This document shows positions 32,487-45,942 of a stretch of 64,000 nucleotides of DNA, in pieces. The DNA comes from Campanula takesimana (Eukaryota; Streptophyta; Magnoliopsida; Asterales; Campanulaceae), in contig JAOWBW010000027.1 of NCBI GenBank assembly GCA_026119855.1, forward strand, positions 2,954,623 to 3,018,622, given 5' to 3'. The notes under the pieces are model-generated. The model searched no databases. It saw only the letters and a list, made by a program, of their open reading frames with translations, and was not told the origin of the DNA. The position numbers were made by a program, and so were the translations under genes. Position 1 is the first letter of the stretch, and the number at the start of each line of letters is the position of its first letter.

Positions 32487-35400
32487 TTATAAGCGCGCGG
32501 AATATACAAGGACACTGATTATATAGTTCGTGAATTCCTTCCATCGTGAGTGAGTTCCCTGAGAATCAAATCCCTTCTTCACACACGTTTTTGACCTTTT
32601 TGCAGTCAACCATGGTCTCAACTGCAAAAAAAAAAATAAAAAAAAAATGGAGTGAGCCGTGCATACATATGTACAAGGTATACTCCGTATATTTCCCAGA
32701 AAAAGAATCGTATTATGGACGTAAAACCAAAAATGTATTGGTAATGCCTTTTGATTACACAAGTATTTCGTTTGATATGGTGTAATGTCATCATTTTTCT
32801 GACACTTGACAGCAAAGTGTTTTTGATAAGGATGATATTTTAGCCTAAAGAAATAAGATCCCATAAATGAGACCTCTTCAGTGGACCAACCATAGACGAA
32901 AATAGGAATCTTCGTCTTTCTACTCGACTAGGTACTAAAGCCACCCGTTGGTATGGGGTATATGCCCTCTGTGATTTTGGGAAAGGGAATAAAAACGAAC
33001 AAAACATACCATCTCTATATATTTCAACTGCTTTAGAACTTGATCTGTCTCCATCTCCTGAAACAGAAACAGAAACATAAACATTAACATAAACAAACGA
33101 GTCAATTATATATATAGTGCATACACTGGGGGCATATAGCATCTGTAGTAGAAAGCAAACGGTTAGTCAGGGTATGGAAATGACAACGAGATCAAATGAA
33201 TGAAATTAACTAATTAGTAAGCATAAACATCAATTCGGTGCATTCGCTGAATGTCTACATCAAGCCCATGAGGGCCTGGCTAGCTGATGGACCCCACTCA
33301 TAGTGAGAGTTCATGCAACACCGGGTTGCCTTTTCTAGATAATTCCCATTATATCAGTCCTTGCACTTTTCTTGAAAAGGCTGACAACCCCAAGATATGT
33401 GTGCATGTAAATATGATGAATTATTCTATACATGGCTTACGTACTCCCCTCGTCCCATAACAAAGTACCCATTTTGCCATTTTGTTTGTCCCATTGGAAA
33501 GTACCACTTTCTTCAAAAGGAAAATATATAACACTTCTTTATTAATGAAGCCCACATGCTATACTCACAATAATTATCCACTTACTATTCCCTACCCCAC
33601 TTTCTCTTTCCTACTCACTTATAACACCTACTTTTCCAACATTTTTCCTTAATTCCCGTTCCTAAAATCAAATGGGTACTTTGTTACGAAACGGAGGGAG
33701 TATATGATACTAGAAGGCACTAGTTGACGACCAAGTACTCTAAAGATGTCAGACTCTGATCCCAATGAATTACAATGTCCGAGCTGACATGATCACGTTA
33801 TATGAGTGAGGAGATTGGCAAGACTGATGATTGTCCACACCGACACTGTCAAACACCGCAACTTCAAAAACACAAACGAATACATGACCATAAATAAAAC
33901 ATATAATCAACTAACAGAACCTAGATAAGATAAGTATTTCAAATGCCCATTAGTTACTGTAACACTATCTTATCTAAAAGTTTTCTAATTTGACACAGAT
34001 AACTTCTTCCATGATTATAGTTTAGTTGATCTTCCATGCAGTGCGAAGCCAGGATTTAGTGATCAGAGGAGCCAAAAGAAAAATAATAAGATAGGTAAAT
34101 CTAAGGTGCAAATATTTTATCAAACAAAAACTACAATACAATAGTAAAATTGAATTTCAAACCCATGTCGAGCCTGTGACAAAAGAATTTAGAGCAAGCG
34201 TTAATAAAATGGCAAAACATAGCATTTCAACATAGAGAAGTAGACGACGTTCTTTCAAAATTCATCAATGAAACCACTTGTTTGTAGCGAACCAAAATAG
34301 AAAGTACAACCGTTTTTTTCCACTTGGAAAGGGCTAAATATTTTATTTATTGGTCATTTTTTAACATCTAATAGATGCACACTAAAGCTTTTGATGTTTC
34401 AACAATTGATATCAAAATATTTCACATCTCAGATTCATGTAGTTTAGGACAGGGAACAGATTGTGTACTTGTATTATGTTACACATAAATTCCAAACTAT
34501 CGTGAATGGTATAAATATCCAGAAGGAAATCGTAGAACTGATAAAGCTAAAGAATACTGCTTAATGCAATTTTAAAGCATAACCTCATATTATGGTGTCG
34601 GCAAAGACAACTTCCTGAGTAAAAAGGTTTTACCTGCGGGACAGCACAATCCGAATGAGTTGGATCCCAGTGGGCAGAGGAGAAACACTCCCAATCATCT
34701 GTTTGAACTTCAAAAATAGGAGCCCTGGGAATGAAAAAACATTGACAAAATAAGCACCTTGAGGCTTGAGCAAAATGCTACTCCCTCCGTCCCTATATGA
34801 ATGTCCAAATTTCATTTTGAGGGCCATTCTGAAGATATGTACTCCCTTTGTCCCAAAATGATCTTCCCATTTGTCATTTCTCATTGTCCCAAAATGATCT
34901 TCCCATTTCTACAATTTGGCTTAAAAGTGCATAATCAAAACAACATGGCTAGTGAAACAAGTGTTTATATTCTTAAAAAGTTTGAATAGTCAAATGGGAA
35001 GATCATTCTGGGACGGAGGGGTACTTTTTATACAATTAGATGGCGAAGATGCATATATATATACTCCCTCCGTCCCATCCGAAATAGGATTCTTAGTCCC
35101 GACACGGGGATTAAGGAATAATAATCTTTTATTATAAAAAGTTGTTTGAAAAGTAGGTGTTGTGAGTATGAAGGAGAGAGAAAGTGGGTGGGGAATAATA
35201 AATGAAAAGTTGTTGTGAGTATGACAAGTGGGTCCTACTAATAAAAAAGTAATAAAAGCTTTCCATTTTGGGATGTCCTATTTCGAGTGGGACACCCAAA
35301 ATGGCAAAACGTCCTATTTCGGGTGGGACGGAGGGAGTATAAATTATGGTTATTCACTTCCCAAACATTTAATTTAGCAAGTGTAAAGTGACTTGCAAAA

Positions 35401-38400
35401 AAAAAAAAAAAAATTGGTAAAAAAAACATTTAGGGATATTTATTTCTGAAAAAGACATTTATTTTGGGACAAAATTTCCTGAAAATGGACATTCATTTAC
35501 AGACAGACAGAGGTAGTACTAATCTTAAATACACATTTGTACTGTAAGCAGATAGTCTAAGCAGATCCCTGCTAACTTTACAAATATTCCTTGCATTACC
35601 AGACCCAACGGCCAACGCGAAATTTATCTATAACGCACTATGTCACTGATTAATTGTCAAGATCAAAAGTGATATTTCGAAGAATATGCATGGATACACA
35701 AGTCTATAAAGATTTCTTTGCTTGGACAAGTATGTCTCATATTAATGTTTCAAGATAGACAATAAAAATGTAAAAAAATATATAACTTTTTTGGGGGGCA
35801 GTATCCAAATGCAAAGCGAGGAAATGGTACGCAGATAAGATCCATAAAGAAAGGGAATGAACTTTCTGATACGATCTGCAGCTACCAGTGAAGTAACTAT
35901 CTTTATTCTCAAGAAAACTAATAACCTAAGAAATATATATATATATATATACAAACCGCACACACATTTACGAAATCTATGAACAGAAATCCCTGAAAAG
36001 AAACTTGATCACAGAGGCTTGAACTACCATCTGTTACAGTAGAGAGAGATGTCTAACATCTTGAGATAAATGCAGACTATTACACCTACTATTGTTAGAA
36101 GTATATACAACTATAACCAAAAATGCATTCTCTCTCTAAGAAAAAAATACACAAGACCATCTTATCTAAATTTATCAACTCAACAGCTTTACGCAGCATT
36201 AACTGATAGCTTTTAAAAGGCTGCTATCGTAAAACAGATCATTTCCCTACAGAAATATTTGCGATTAAAGTATACGTATATAATACTCCCTCCGTCCCAT
36301 AATAACTGTCGCATTTGACTTGTCAACGTTTTGAAGGAAGATAGATTTACTAGTTTGCACATTACTTGTAAAGTGATAAATTGCACCGAGTCTGTTTCCT
36401 TATTTAGAAACGTGCCATTTATTTTGGGACAAAAAAGAAAATGCGCCATTTATTATGGGACGGAGGGAGTACCATATTCATCACCCAGTGAAGTAACTCT
36501 AGATAGTCTAGAGTTTCTACCAGTCACAAAGAACTCATCAAGTACCATCAAGGGTTAAAGATATTAGACGTATATTCAGAATGGGCGAAAAGGCTTAAAG
36601 TTAAGTTCTGGATAGACAGACCAAGTAGGCAAGTATGTTATTAGTTTCAACTTTCTTTGTCCAGTGACCCTTCATTATAAATATCCATCAACTATATAAC
36701 AATACATATGGCAGTGATCATTCATAAAAATTGGATCTAGAGAAAGAATTTCTATCAGCAGACATTATATGAAGCTATGATGCTTGGACTCTTTGGTTTA
36801 TCCCATTGGACCCTTCTCAACAAGACTAAAATACGAGTGTCCAACACGGGTACGGAGGGGTAAACCAAAGAGTCCGAGCATCACATATACATAGTTATGA
36901 AAAGCGCGCGCCTAGGCGCAAGGCGCAGCGAGGCGCACATTTGGGGCTTCGAATGGGCTGGGCGAGGCGCAGTTTACGGAATCGCAATTGGCAATTGCGT
37001 CTTATGGGACGCCAACTGATTCTCTTCCTCTCCCACAATTCTACACGCACCATAACTCTTATACAAGAGTCGCGATGTCCTCCAAACTTAACATCGAGTG
37101 AGCGGCGACCTCCGACGACCTCCGGCGAGACTCAGATGACTGCTATCAGCTCCGACAGGATAGTGTTTTCCTGTTATCTTTTTTTTTCCCCCCTTTTTCT
37201 CTGGTTAATCCCTGTTCTAAATCTTAATTTCTTTCTAATTTCTATTTGTTCTCCATGGTTCTTGCAATTGTTATTAATAATCTGGAATCATTTGATTTGG
37301 AACAAGGCCAAATTCAATAAAGGTTTTATCATTTTGATTTTTGATAAATGATAACTGTTTTTATTTTATTTTTTAAAACTACATCAGTTCTAAATTAAAT
37401 AATACTATTTTTTTCTAAAATAAAATATTATTTCAATTTTACTTTTATAATTGATTTTTTTAATTTAGAACAGATTTTAACATAATTTTACAAAAGCATG
37501 TACTTTGGAAAATCATCAATTTGATAAATATGATGTGTTTGAAGATGCGGATTAGGAAGGATGAAGGGATATTAGTAGGGATGGCAATTTTACCGAACCC
37601 GATCCGTATCCGAGACAATCCGACTGGGGATGGGTGGGTTTGGTAATAGATTTTAAAAATCCGGCGGGTTCGGATACGGGTTCGGATTCTGTCCGAGATC
37701 CGTCCGTATCCGACCCGTATACAATCCGGGGATGGCTATTTACTATTTTACCCTTATGTTAAATTATAATTACAACCCCACCCTTGTTTATATATTGTGT
37801 CTGTGTGTGAGTGTGAGGCGAGAGAGGAGGGTTTTCTTTCTTTTTCAATACCGCCGTCAAGAGAGAGAGAGAGGTCGACCGCCGACGCCGACGATTGAAC
37901 CGAGCGACCGAGTCACCGACCTCATCGACGACGACGACGACGCGATGATCCGGCCACGAAGAAGAAGAAGAAGAAGAAGAAGAAGAAGAGAGAGCAAGGA
38001 TAGAGGACGGACCTCATCGACGACGACCTTGGATCTGGGCTAATCATCGCCGTCTCTCATCTCTCTCCCTTCACCAAATCGAAGTCAAAGTCAGGTACGT
38101 TTTCTTCGTTATTCATTTGATTTTTGGGATTCGATTTTCCGTTTCCGATTGATTTGATTTTCGGATTCGATTTTCCTTAATTCCGATTGATTTTAGGGAT
38201 GAAGAGAGTAACATTTTTGTGAGTAATGTGAAATTTGTTCAATTTTTACAGGTTTTTATCTTTAATCTGCAAAATGAAAACCATTTCTTAGACTTAATAA
38301 TTTTTTATTTTTTTTTATTAAATTGGGCGGATCTTCGGGCGGATACGGATTCGCCCCTAGCCGGATACGGACGGATACGGATATGGGTTCAGTGACCTCG

Positions 38401-41400
38401 GGTCGATACGGGTTTTGCAATATCCTTCTGTATTTTAAGGCATTTTTTATGCATCGTCTCTCGGGCGCTCGCCCGCCTTGCGCCTAGGCTCCGGGCTCAC
38501 CTTTTGCGCCTTGGTGCGCCTTGCGCTTTTAATAACTATGCACATATATGAAGCAAACTAGCTTCCATTAACGAGAAAGAATGTCTATAAAACTGAGCCT
38601 ACAAAATCGTACAACTCACCTGCGCCATTTTCCACAAATAGTTCCATCGGCACTTTCTCCAACACCATATACGACCTCTTGACATTGAAGCCAATTTCCG
38701 ATAGAGTTGACTCTAGAAGGCTTGTTGGAATCCCAGCCCTGGAATCATAATGCACCTCGTCTTTTAGTTCCCATGGAGCTTTAGTACCAACTGAAATAAA
38801 ACAATAATGTAGAACGGAAGCCTTACTTGAGAGCTACCACACTCCAAAGGATTCAATTCAACTGCTTCACCAATATAATCATCCTCGCTGCAAGCAATAG
38901 AAAGGATATGTGAGATTAAGTGGGCAAAGATTAGAAATACAAATAAAGTAAGAGAAGATGCTGAAGCTATATCTTCTATGCTACCGCATCAATACGTAAA
39001 CATAGCAACAGAAGCAACTTAACGTGATTTTAAGAACGTATATTAATTTTCTTCATACACCTCAAGCAACTAAGTAGTCATTTAGTAAAATCAAAACACA
39101 GCGGGAGCTCCCTGACATTTTATACAGGTCCCATTCATGGCTCAACGGTTTTAATTTGTATTCAGTCCACTATTACACTCACCAAACCATCACCTTTTAT
39201 GTAAAGTGACGACTTGAGAGAAAAACTTTGTTACAAAATACTCCCTGTGTCCCGGAAAGTTAGTCGCTCTCTTTTCGTTGTCTACAAATTAACTTTGAGG
39301 AATAATTAAGGCTACTTTTAATTATCCTAATGAAAATTTAAAAATTGTTATTGATACACCATTATAAATACTATCAATACCAATTTTTAGATTCTCATTA
39401 AGATAATAATAACCTAAATTATTGCTCAAAGTTCATTCAAATTAACAATGATAAAAGAGGGACTAACTTTCCGGGACAAAGGAGTATTAAACTTCAAGAG
39501 AGCCGAAGAAACAGAATGGAATGATGTCTAAATGGACCTTCACGCATCACGCATTTGGACAATCCTGGTCACTGTTTTAACACAACGTAATCTCTAGTAC
39601 TGTGTTGGTATTGCTGGTTTGACTCTGATCCACATGTGATTGACAGAAACTGTTGTCATGCATGAGAAAAAGATTGGGGAAAGGGAGAGATGTCCCTAGT
39701 TATGAAGTCCACACCTAAGAAAGACATAAAAAAATCGCATGTAAGCTGCAACTGGTACAGCAGTATCAAAGTCTCTCATACAGTTTTCTCCCTAGAAAGG
39801 TCCTCGCTCAACCCACATTCTCAAGCGCGTCCCTTTGTTATTGTTGTCCTACATGTTAGTATTTGCATCAGCTACCTGTATTATGACTCTTGATAGTTAT
39901 ATAATCATACTCTTCTTGTGGAGTTAGTAGTCAAAATTGTACAAGTTAAAACCATCTCAGATAGATTTTCTCTCATCTTATATCAGATTGGTAAAATTTC
40001 ATTCGAAATTTACCTTTTCCTTTCTGCGCCGAATTCATATCATCATTCTCATTTCAACAACACCCATTTTATTATCATATTACGTAGTTTCTTACTTGCC
40101 AACCATTATGTTCCGAAGAGTAAGGTAGGTCTGATATGAAACCTATATAGCTTTCCGTTCAACTTAACAGGTCTAGAGTTGAACAGGCCTATGTGCTAGG
40201 GTCTATGTGTGAGAACAGTTTTCATATTTTTATCCACTTCCTTAGGCTCATTCATCTTATGACTAGCACCATCCCCACCTTACAAAAAAAGAACTGGTCC
40301 TAAATAATGAAATTGATAAATTCATGATAGTTCATAGTCGCCTAACCTAATCTATCTGTTAGAGTTCCTTGTGCCACTGAAGTTGCATTGAATATAGTGT
40401 GTGTCTTGCTCCTACTTTCAAACTCTTTGGCTTCTAATGCTTCTCACAACTTTTTTAGTTTATTAAGGACCCATGTCTTTGTCTCATTTAAAAGCAAAGC
40501 AATTACGTCAAACCATCAACCAACAAGGCAAAACGGTACAGATTAAAAGATCGATCCTTTGATGTATTCCTGCAGTAAATGGAGTGCACTTGTCAGCCAC
40601 TGAAGTAGCCCGTCATACATATTACATCCGTCCCAATATGAATGTCGAAAAAAATTCAATTTGCGCTTGATCAAGTTCAAATTTGAAATGTTACATTCAT
40701 TTTGGGACGGAGGGAGTATATGTTAGCACATCTATATATCTCCTTCAACCCTTTTCTTTTCTAGCACCCACCAATTTAACTCTTGCAGACTAAGGCATAC
40801 CCTTCTCTTATCATCAAAACCCACATGTGAGTCCTTTTTTCCCTCTCATATATATCTCCATCAAACTTCTCAATAGACAGATAGCTTCCATTCTTGCTTC
40901 CGGAAGCATAAATCAAAATTGATTCTTGGAAACTGTTTTCCCAAATATTACCTTATCTTAACGACTAGGACCAAAATCTATAACGTGAATATTGTATTTT
41001 TACCTGTCTATTTGTTCGAAGGTGATCCCTTTATGAAGATGTATGAAAGAAACAATAGACTCGGGTCTTACCAAGTCTCACCACTTCAGCCAAAAAGTTA
41101 ATTCCACATAAACAAATCAGCCTCACATTATAGATAAATGGCCATCCGGCTCTATAGAGCTCATATACATTACATAACAGCAAGGAAAAACTGTTTTAGT
41201 AGGTCAACGTTATATTTAGAGTGTTATGCTTATTAGAACAACATACCAAGTGAAAGCTCTTACTTTGAAATGAACCTTGGCTTCCCAAATAAAGAATGAA
41301 AGTGGGAATCCCGATAATTTAGGGAATAAACCAATTGTTATAAGAAAGAATCGCCAATTCTACGAGAAATGTAATATCTTTAGGTTCCTTGCCACTATTT

Positions 41401-43975
41401 AGTTTATCTACGACTGTTCTTCAAGAATTTTTTTCGTCTAATAACTCCTCAAGAGAGGTTTTCCATCTTCCTTCAATTTCCAGATCTCTGGGAGTCGTCA
41501 ACCTTGATATTTGACTCGATCAAAAGCTCTAGATTACCTCTCCCTCAATTTCACATGTTTATATAGTGTACTTACCCATCTTTTGTATGCAACTTGGTAT
41601 GAAAATTCATCAAAAGCTTTACACCGCTTTCTTTAGTTATTCTCAAACACACTAGTATAATTCAATTTTTTGCAAGTTTTACATGTTTGCCAAATTCAGT
41701 TTGGTTCTTTTGGACTTCTTCATCCCTGCATTTCTCATCTAAAGGTCATTTTCCTAACCTAGAGGCCATTTTGATTGCTATTTACACACAGACACTCCAC
41801 TCCATGTTCCATTATGTCCACTCTTTATATTACATATTGCTTTCTTTAACAATCTCTAAACAGATTCATTCACTATATATTAGTTCTTTGATTACTAGTC
41901 TCTTTCCGGTCGTCTTGTCCTTCACGCCAATTTAACACCACGGAATTGTGAGCTTAGACTCCCAAACATATGTTACTTATTTTTAAGTTAGCAGGTCTAC
42001 ATTTCGTGTTGAGAAAAGTTCTATTTTGACTCTTATTTGTCCATCTTTACAAGTTATTAGGTGTTCTTCTCTCTTTCTAGAGCATGTATTTGCTGCCACA
42101 AGAATGTCAGCCCCAGCCACTGTAAAATCGAAAAAACTCTCCATTAGCAAGATCACCCTAATTTTCTGCTACTGCGTACGCTCCCTTGGACAGATCCAAA
42201 TAGCAGTTTACTATGCCACTGTATGTAATCGTCTAATAAATGATTTAACCAAAAATGACATCAATGCATTTTAGGAAACAGGGACCAAGTATGTCATCCG
42301 GTGTAGATACCAAGCTGGTTGTTGCTACTACAATATACAGAGACCAAGCACCTACCTAAGTTGGGTGTTTCGCGCACTCATCATAAGAATTATAAACAAC
42401 ATGCTTTGTAAGTATTTTCCTACTTGGTCAATGTCCAGCAAAAACATGAATTTGGACATGGAGCAGGCATAAATATTTCTATGGAGGTCTCAAATATAAA
42501 CTGCATGTAAATATATTTTAGGACTGAATGGGATGTATCTCACATTTGGCAAGTACTGTAGATGGTCCAATCAAGATACCTAGCAACTTATTATGATTCA
42601 ACTATCTCACTAAATGACACCACCTTACCGAAACATGAACCAATAATAGTGAACAGAAACTTGCAAAACCTCTTAAGAATAAATGAACATACTTGGCTTT
42701 TGGACCAGACCAGTCTGGAACCTCTGCTTGATATTCTTTACCAACACGAACTTTCGATGTATAGGGCTCCATGTCCCTCAACATAGATGCTATAGGACCT
42801 GATTCATCCTTTGAAGTTGCAATTTTCCGCTTTCCCTTATCGCTAACATTCAACGATTTGCTGGAACCTCTCTCCAATTTCTTAAGCTTCTTTCTGAAAC
42901 AAGAATGACATAGCCACTCGGTAACAGGGATCTTCTTTATACTGGGGTTGCAGCAAGATACATGAAAGGCCTCTTCACAGTGATCACAAATTAGCATCTT
43001 CAGTGAAATTTCAGACTGAAGACAGATTTTACATGATAGCAAACAGGTTCTATCATTTTGAATACCCATAGTTTCAGCAGAAGCACAATTAATGGGAGGC
43101 TTATTTCCTCGGAGCATACCATAGGATCTAAGAAGAGAGATGCAAAGATCTTTTTCAGACAAATCCTCTTGCAAAGCCTCATCAATCAGTGCCCCAGAAG
43201 ATGAGCACTCCCCTGTATCATCAAATTCAGGCTTCAAGGAAGCTAAACCAAGATGCATATTGGACTTTGACGATGAGCAGCTATCATTTGTACCGCACAA
43301 GCCAAAATCTTTGCACAAGTCATCAGTTTTGAGCTCATTAGGCCCCAACTTCATAGCATAACCGAGTTTATCTTTATCGCATTCGGTTAGATTAACATCA
43401 GAGGTTGTAAGGACTCTTTTATTTGCAGAAACAGCAGACACCGCGTGTTTTTCAATCGCAACTGACACTGTACCAGAACTACTAGCAGAAAGGCAATAAT
43501 CACTTGGCCTTGTGCTAGTTGAAGCACTTGTAGGGAAGACAGATAGAAAATTCCTTTGAATTTTTTTCCGTTTATAAACAGAAATAGGAGCAGAATTTTC
43601 ACTTGGCCTTGTGCTAGTTGAACCAATGGTAAAGACAGATATAGGATTCCTTTGATTTTTCCTCCGTCTCCTCCGTCTATAAACAGAAATAGGAGCAGAA
43701 TATTCCGACATTGTAGTGACAGTAGAAAGCGGGGAACAATTTAATATGTTTGGAGAGCATGAACTATCATCCTTATTTTGGCGCACAGTAATCGGGACAA
43801 TTTTTCCATAGCCATCTTGAGGATTAAGACTATGTTTAGGATATTCTTGCCAAGATCCATCACCAGAAATCCAGACTCGTGTAACCTCCTGTTCCCTATG
43901 TTCAAAAGCAGAAGAGACAGCAGCTTCCATTGAGCTGGGAATGGAACTCTGTATCAACATCATCACGTGGACCAA
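32487..43975 (-). CDS. PHD-finger nuclear protein, six coding exons
   Basis: Coding exons on the minus strand: 43,975-42,693; 38,887-38,827; 38,738-38,620; 34,724-34,634; 33,057-33,010; 32,621-32,487. All have GT..AG borders and matching phases, giving 578 codons. A Ser-rich N-terminal half with two basic SAPISVY repeats (about 93-160) precedes a C4HC3 PHD finger (C315, C318, C330, C333, H338, C341, C356, C359). Then come a basic linker and VRVGKEYQAEVPDW, which resembles the start of an ELM2-type motif. The tail (IGNWLQCQEVV, WDPTHSDCAVPQ, DQVLKQLKYIEM) is a block I recognise from plant PHD-family proteins. Such proteins read histone tails; the target is unknown. The start may instead be the Met at residue 16. 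Introns 1 and 3 (about 3.8 and 3.9 kb) are full of transposons. Confidence 0.9.
33442..33702. mobile_element. Stowaway-like MITE in PHD intron 4
   Basis: TA-flanked, with CTCCCCTCGTCCCATAACAAAG and the inverted CTTTGTTACGAAACGGAGGGAG. Confidence 0.92.
34840..35023. mobile_element. Inner Stowaway-like MITE 1
   Basis: TA-flanked, with CTCCCTTTGTCCCAAAATG and the inverted CATTCTGGGACGGAGGGG. The block CAAAATGATCTTCCCATTT is repeated twice at the left. Confidence 0.9.
35062..35339. mobile_element. Inner Stowaway-like MITE 2
   Basis: TA-flanked, with CTCCCTCCGTCCCATCCGAAA and the inverted TTTCGGGTGGGACGGAGGGAG. Ends are almost perfect, so it is young. Confidence 0.93.
36284..36471. mobile_element. 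Stowaway-like MITE in PHD intron 3
   Basis: TA-flanked, with CTCCCTCCGTCCCATAATAA and the inverted TTATTATGGGACGGAGGGAG; 186 bp between the TA pairs. Confidence 0.93.
37576..38428. mobile_element. Nested hAT-like segment with TAGGGATGGCAA start
   Basis: Starts TAGGGATGGCAATTTTACCG, as does the element at 48,336, and ends in an eroded inverse (TTTTGCAATATCCTTC). Both edges are dense in GGATACGG/CCGTATCC words. The centre (37,800-38,098) is CT- and GA-rich with a (GAA)n run and a TCAGGTACG donor-like site, resembling a leader exon left from a larger element. Target duplication not clear. Confidence 0.6.
37958..37990. repeat. (GAA)n microsatellite
   Basis: About ten GAA units inside the nested hAT-like segment; it creates an apparent poly-arginine frame that is not a gene. 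Confidence 0.9.
39239..39486. mobile_element. Stowaway-like MITE (long-hairpin subfamily) in PHD intron 1
   Basis: TA-flanked, with CTCCCTGTGTCCCGGAAAG and the inverted CTTTCCGGGACAAAGGAG. The interior TTGATACACCATTATAAATAC matches 2,761. Confidence 0.9.
40620..40718. mobile_element. Very short Stowaway-like MITE in PHD intron 1
   Basis: TA-flanked, with TTACATCCGTCCCAATATGAATG and the inverted CATTCATTTTGGGACGGAGGGAG; only about 95 bp between the TA pairs. Confidence 0.88.
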
Positions 43976-45348
43976 CTATATTGTGAGTATACTCTTCGCT
44001 TTAATCTCCTGAATGAAGACAATCAGTAGCGTTCCATTTCATATCCCTCAAAGACCAAATTTAAGCAGAGCTAGAACTCTCAAATCCAATATCTCTGTGA
44101 AGCAACCTGATGAGAGAAGAGGAGGAGGGGGGGGGGGAACAGAGTGAGTACAGTAGTAGGATTGTATGTCTCTTAAATAATTCAGTAAACAGTAAGCATG
44201 CATACTTATACTGATAAAGGACAGCCAAGTGGACAAGGATCCACCACAGAAGCTAAAAAACAATCTTAGTGTTGACTTGGCCTGTGGAGTAATGGCCTCA
44301 AGTAAAGAGACCAACGTTAAAGTTTGGGAAAGCCTGTTTGTGTGTGTATTTGGGCGACTGGGTTGGGTGTGCATTTCATGATACTCCAATACAAAATCCA
44401 TTTAATCAAAACACTGGTCTATGAAGCTTCAAAGGCCACTATAGAGTGTCTGTGCTTCCCAGACAATAAGTCATTTCATAGCCTTCCAAAGTAAGTACTT
44501 GTGGAGTCAATAATGACATGCAAAAAGATTGCCCAAATGATGAACTTCTTACCCAGAAGTTTGTAGCTTTAGGAGAAAAGTGTCATGAAACCTTTTATTG
44601 ATATCTCAAGTTTTCTTTCAGCCTCAAAAAGAGTGCCCAAATTATGAACTTCCTACCCCAGATGTCATTAAACATTCAAATGAGTCAAATGTACTAGACC
44701 GCTACATTCTTTACCAACTTTCCTGATCCCTAGCGAGCAAACATTTCTAAAGTTAAGTCAAATCTTTTCTTTATTTTAAATACAAATACTCCATAACAAA
44801 ATTTAGACAGCAGTACCTTATATTTGACCGTTCTCACTTGACAACCCTGATCAAGTCATCCCCAAAAACAGCATGGATTTCACGTCTTATTTACGACCAT
44901 AACCCTTTCAAACGATAGAAGAAATCTGCCCAACTGCAATAAATTGTCCCTTATCAATGTGTGAACTCAAAGTACATATAGATAGCTGACCCTTTCCTTC
45001 TCATGGATCACTTATATTTAGTACTATGCAATTCTTTCTTCAAAGGGATTTCGATAATTTACTCTATCTGAGAACTCCAATCTTCCAATAATCTAGCATA
45101 AATCAAAGGTCTCTGTCTTTCTATAAGCCGACTAGAGCAGACGATTTTCGTGTCACTCCATGACTCCAATGATCCTAGAACCATTTATAACCCTCATAAT
45201 GCGTATCAAGCCTAACTGCATTCACACAAGATCTAGAATCCTTCTTCAAAACAAGATGCCGTCGATCAAACATTTTAGCGACAATGAGCATATTAAACTA
45301 AACTATTGCCATTAAGTGCTCATAAAACTTTGAATTGCCCCAATCTAC

Positions 45349-45609
45349 TACTCCCTCCGTCCCAGCACAAGTAGGACTAGAGGAGTCTTCACACTAATTA
45401 AGAAAAATTAGTAAATGTGTGGTAGAAAATGAAGAGAGAGAATGAGTGGAGTAAATAGTAATGTTAGTTGGATAAATTGAGTGGTGTAAATTGGAAAATG
45501 AAGAGAGAGAATGAGTGGGATTGAAACATTTCCATTCTGGGCCGTCTCACTTTTAGTGGGACAACCCAAAAGGGAAAGAAGTCTCACTTGTGCTGGGACG
45601 GGGGGAGTA
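45349..45609. mobile_element. Stowaway-like MITE (CCCAGCACAAGT type)
   Basis: TA-flanked, with CTCCCTCCGTCCCAGCACAAG and the inverted CTTGTGCTGGGACGGGGGGAG. Confidence 0.92.
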
Positions 45610-45656
45610 TATTATTTAATTTTGTTGTGTTAGGTAAAAAATGCTCTTTAGTCAAA

Positions 45657-45942
45657 TACTCCCTCCGTCCCAGCTCACTTGACACTTATTTCCATTTTGG
45701 TCCGTCTCAGCTCACTTGACACTTCCCAAAATAGCCTACTTTTTATAATTTTATATTCACTCTACCCCACCACTCATTCTGTCTCTTCATTTTCCACCAC
45801 TCAATTTATTCAACCAACACTACTATTAACCCCGCTCATTCTCTCTCTTCATTTTCTACCACACATTTTCCTTATTTTATTCTTTTTCCTTAGTTATTGT
45901 GCCCACCTCTTGGGTGTCAAGTGAGGTGGGACGGAGGGAGTA
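45657..45942. mobile_element. Stowaway-like MITE (CCCAGCTCACTTG subfamily)
   Basis: TA-flanked, with CTCCCTCCGTCCCAGCTCACT and the inverted AGTGAGGTGGGACGGAGGGAG. It sits 47 bases from the previous element. Confidence 0.93.

Larger units (their letters stand above)
34779..35518. mobile_element. Outer Stowaway-like MITE carrying two younger MITEs
   Basis: The left part (from 34,779, CTCCCTCCGTCCCTATATG) and the right part (CATTTACAGACAGACAGAGGTAG, TA at 35,517-35,518) belong to the subfamily of 17,340. They are separated by complete elements at 34,840-35,023 and 35,062-35,339. It lies in PHD intron 3, ending close to exon 4. Confidence 0.8.
36890..38540. mobile_element. hAT-like element, 1,651 bp, with 8-bp target duplication, in PHD intron 3
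   Basis: CACATATA flanks both sides exactly (36,882-36,889 and 38,541-38,548). The left end is CATAGTTATGAAAAGCGC and the right end its inverted copy GCGCTTTTAATAACTATG. Subterminal zones are packed with GCGCCTAGGCGC and AAGGCGC words. No transposase frame was recognised. The right end stops only 72 bases from exon 3, so the insertion lies right beside a functional splice donor. A second hAT-like segment (about 37,576-38,428) is nested inside. Confidence 0.85.

Noticed and set aside
37732..38043. Open frame with a poly-arginine run
   Set aside because: It is produced by a (GAA)n microsatellite inside a nested hAT-like segment; no family features.
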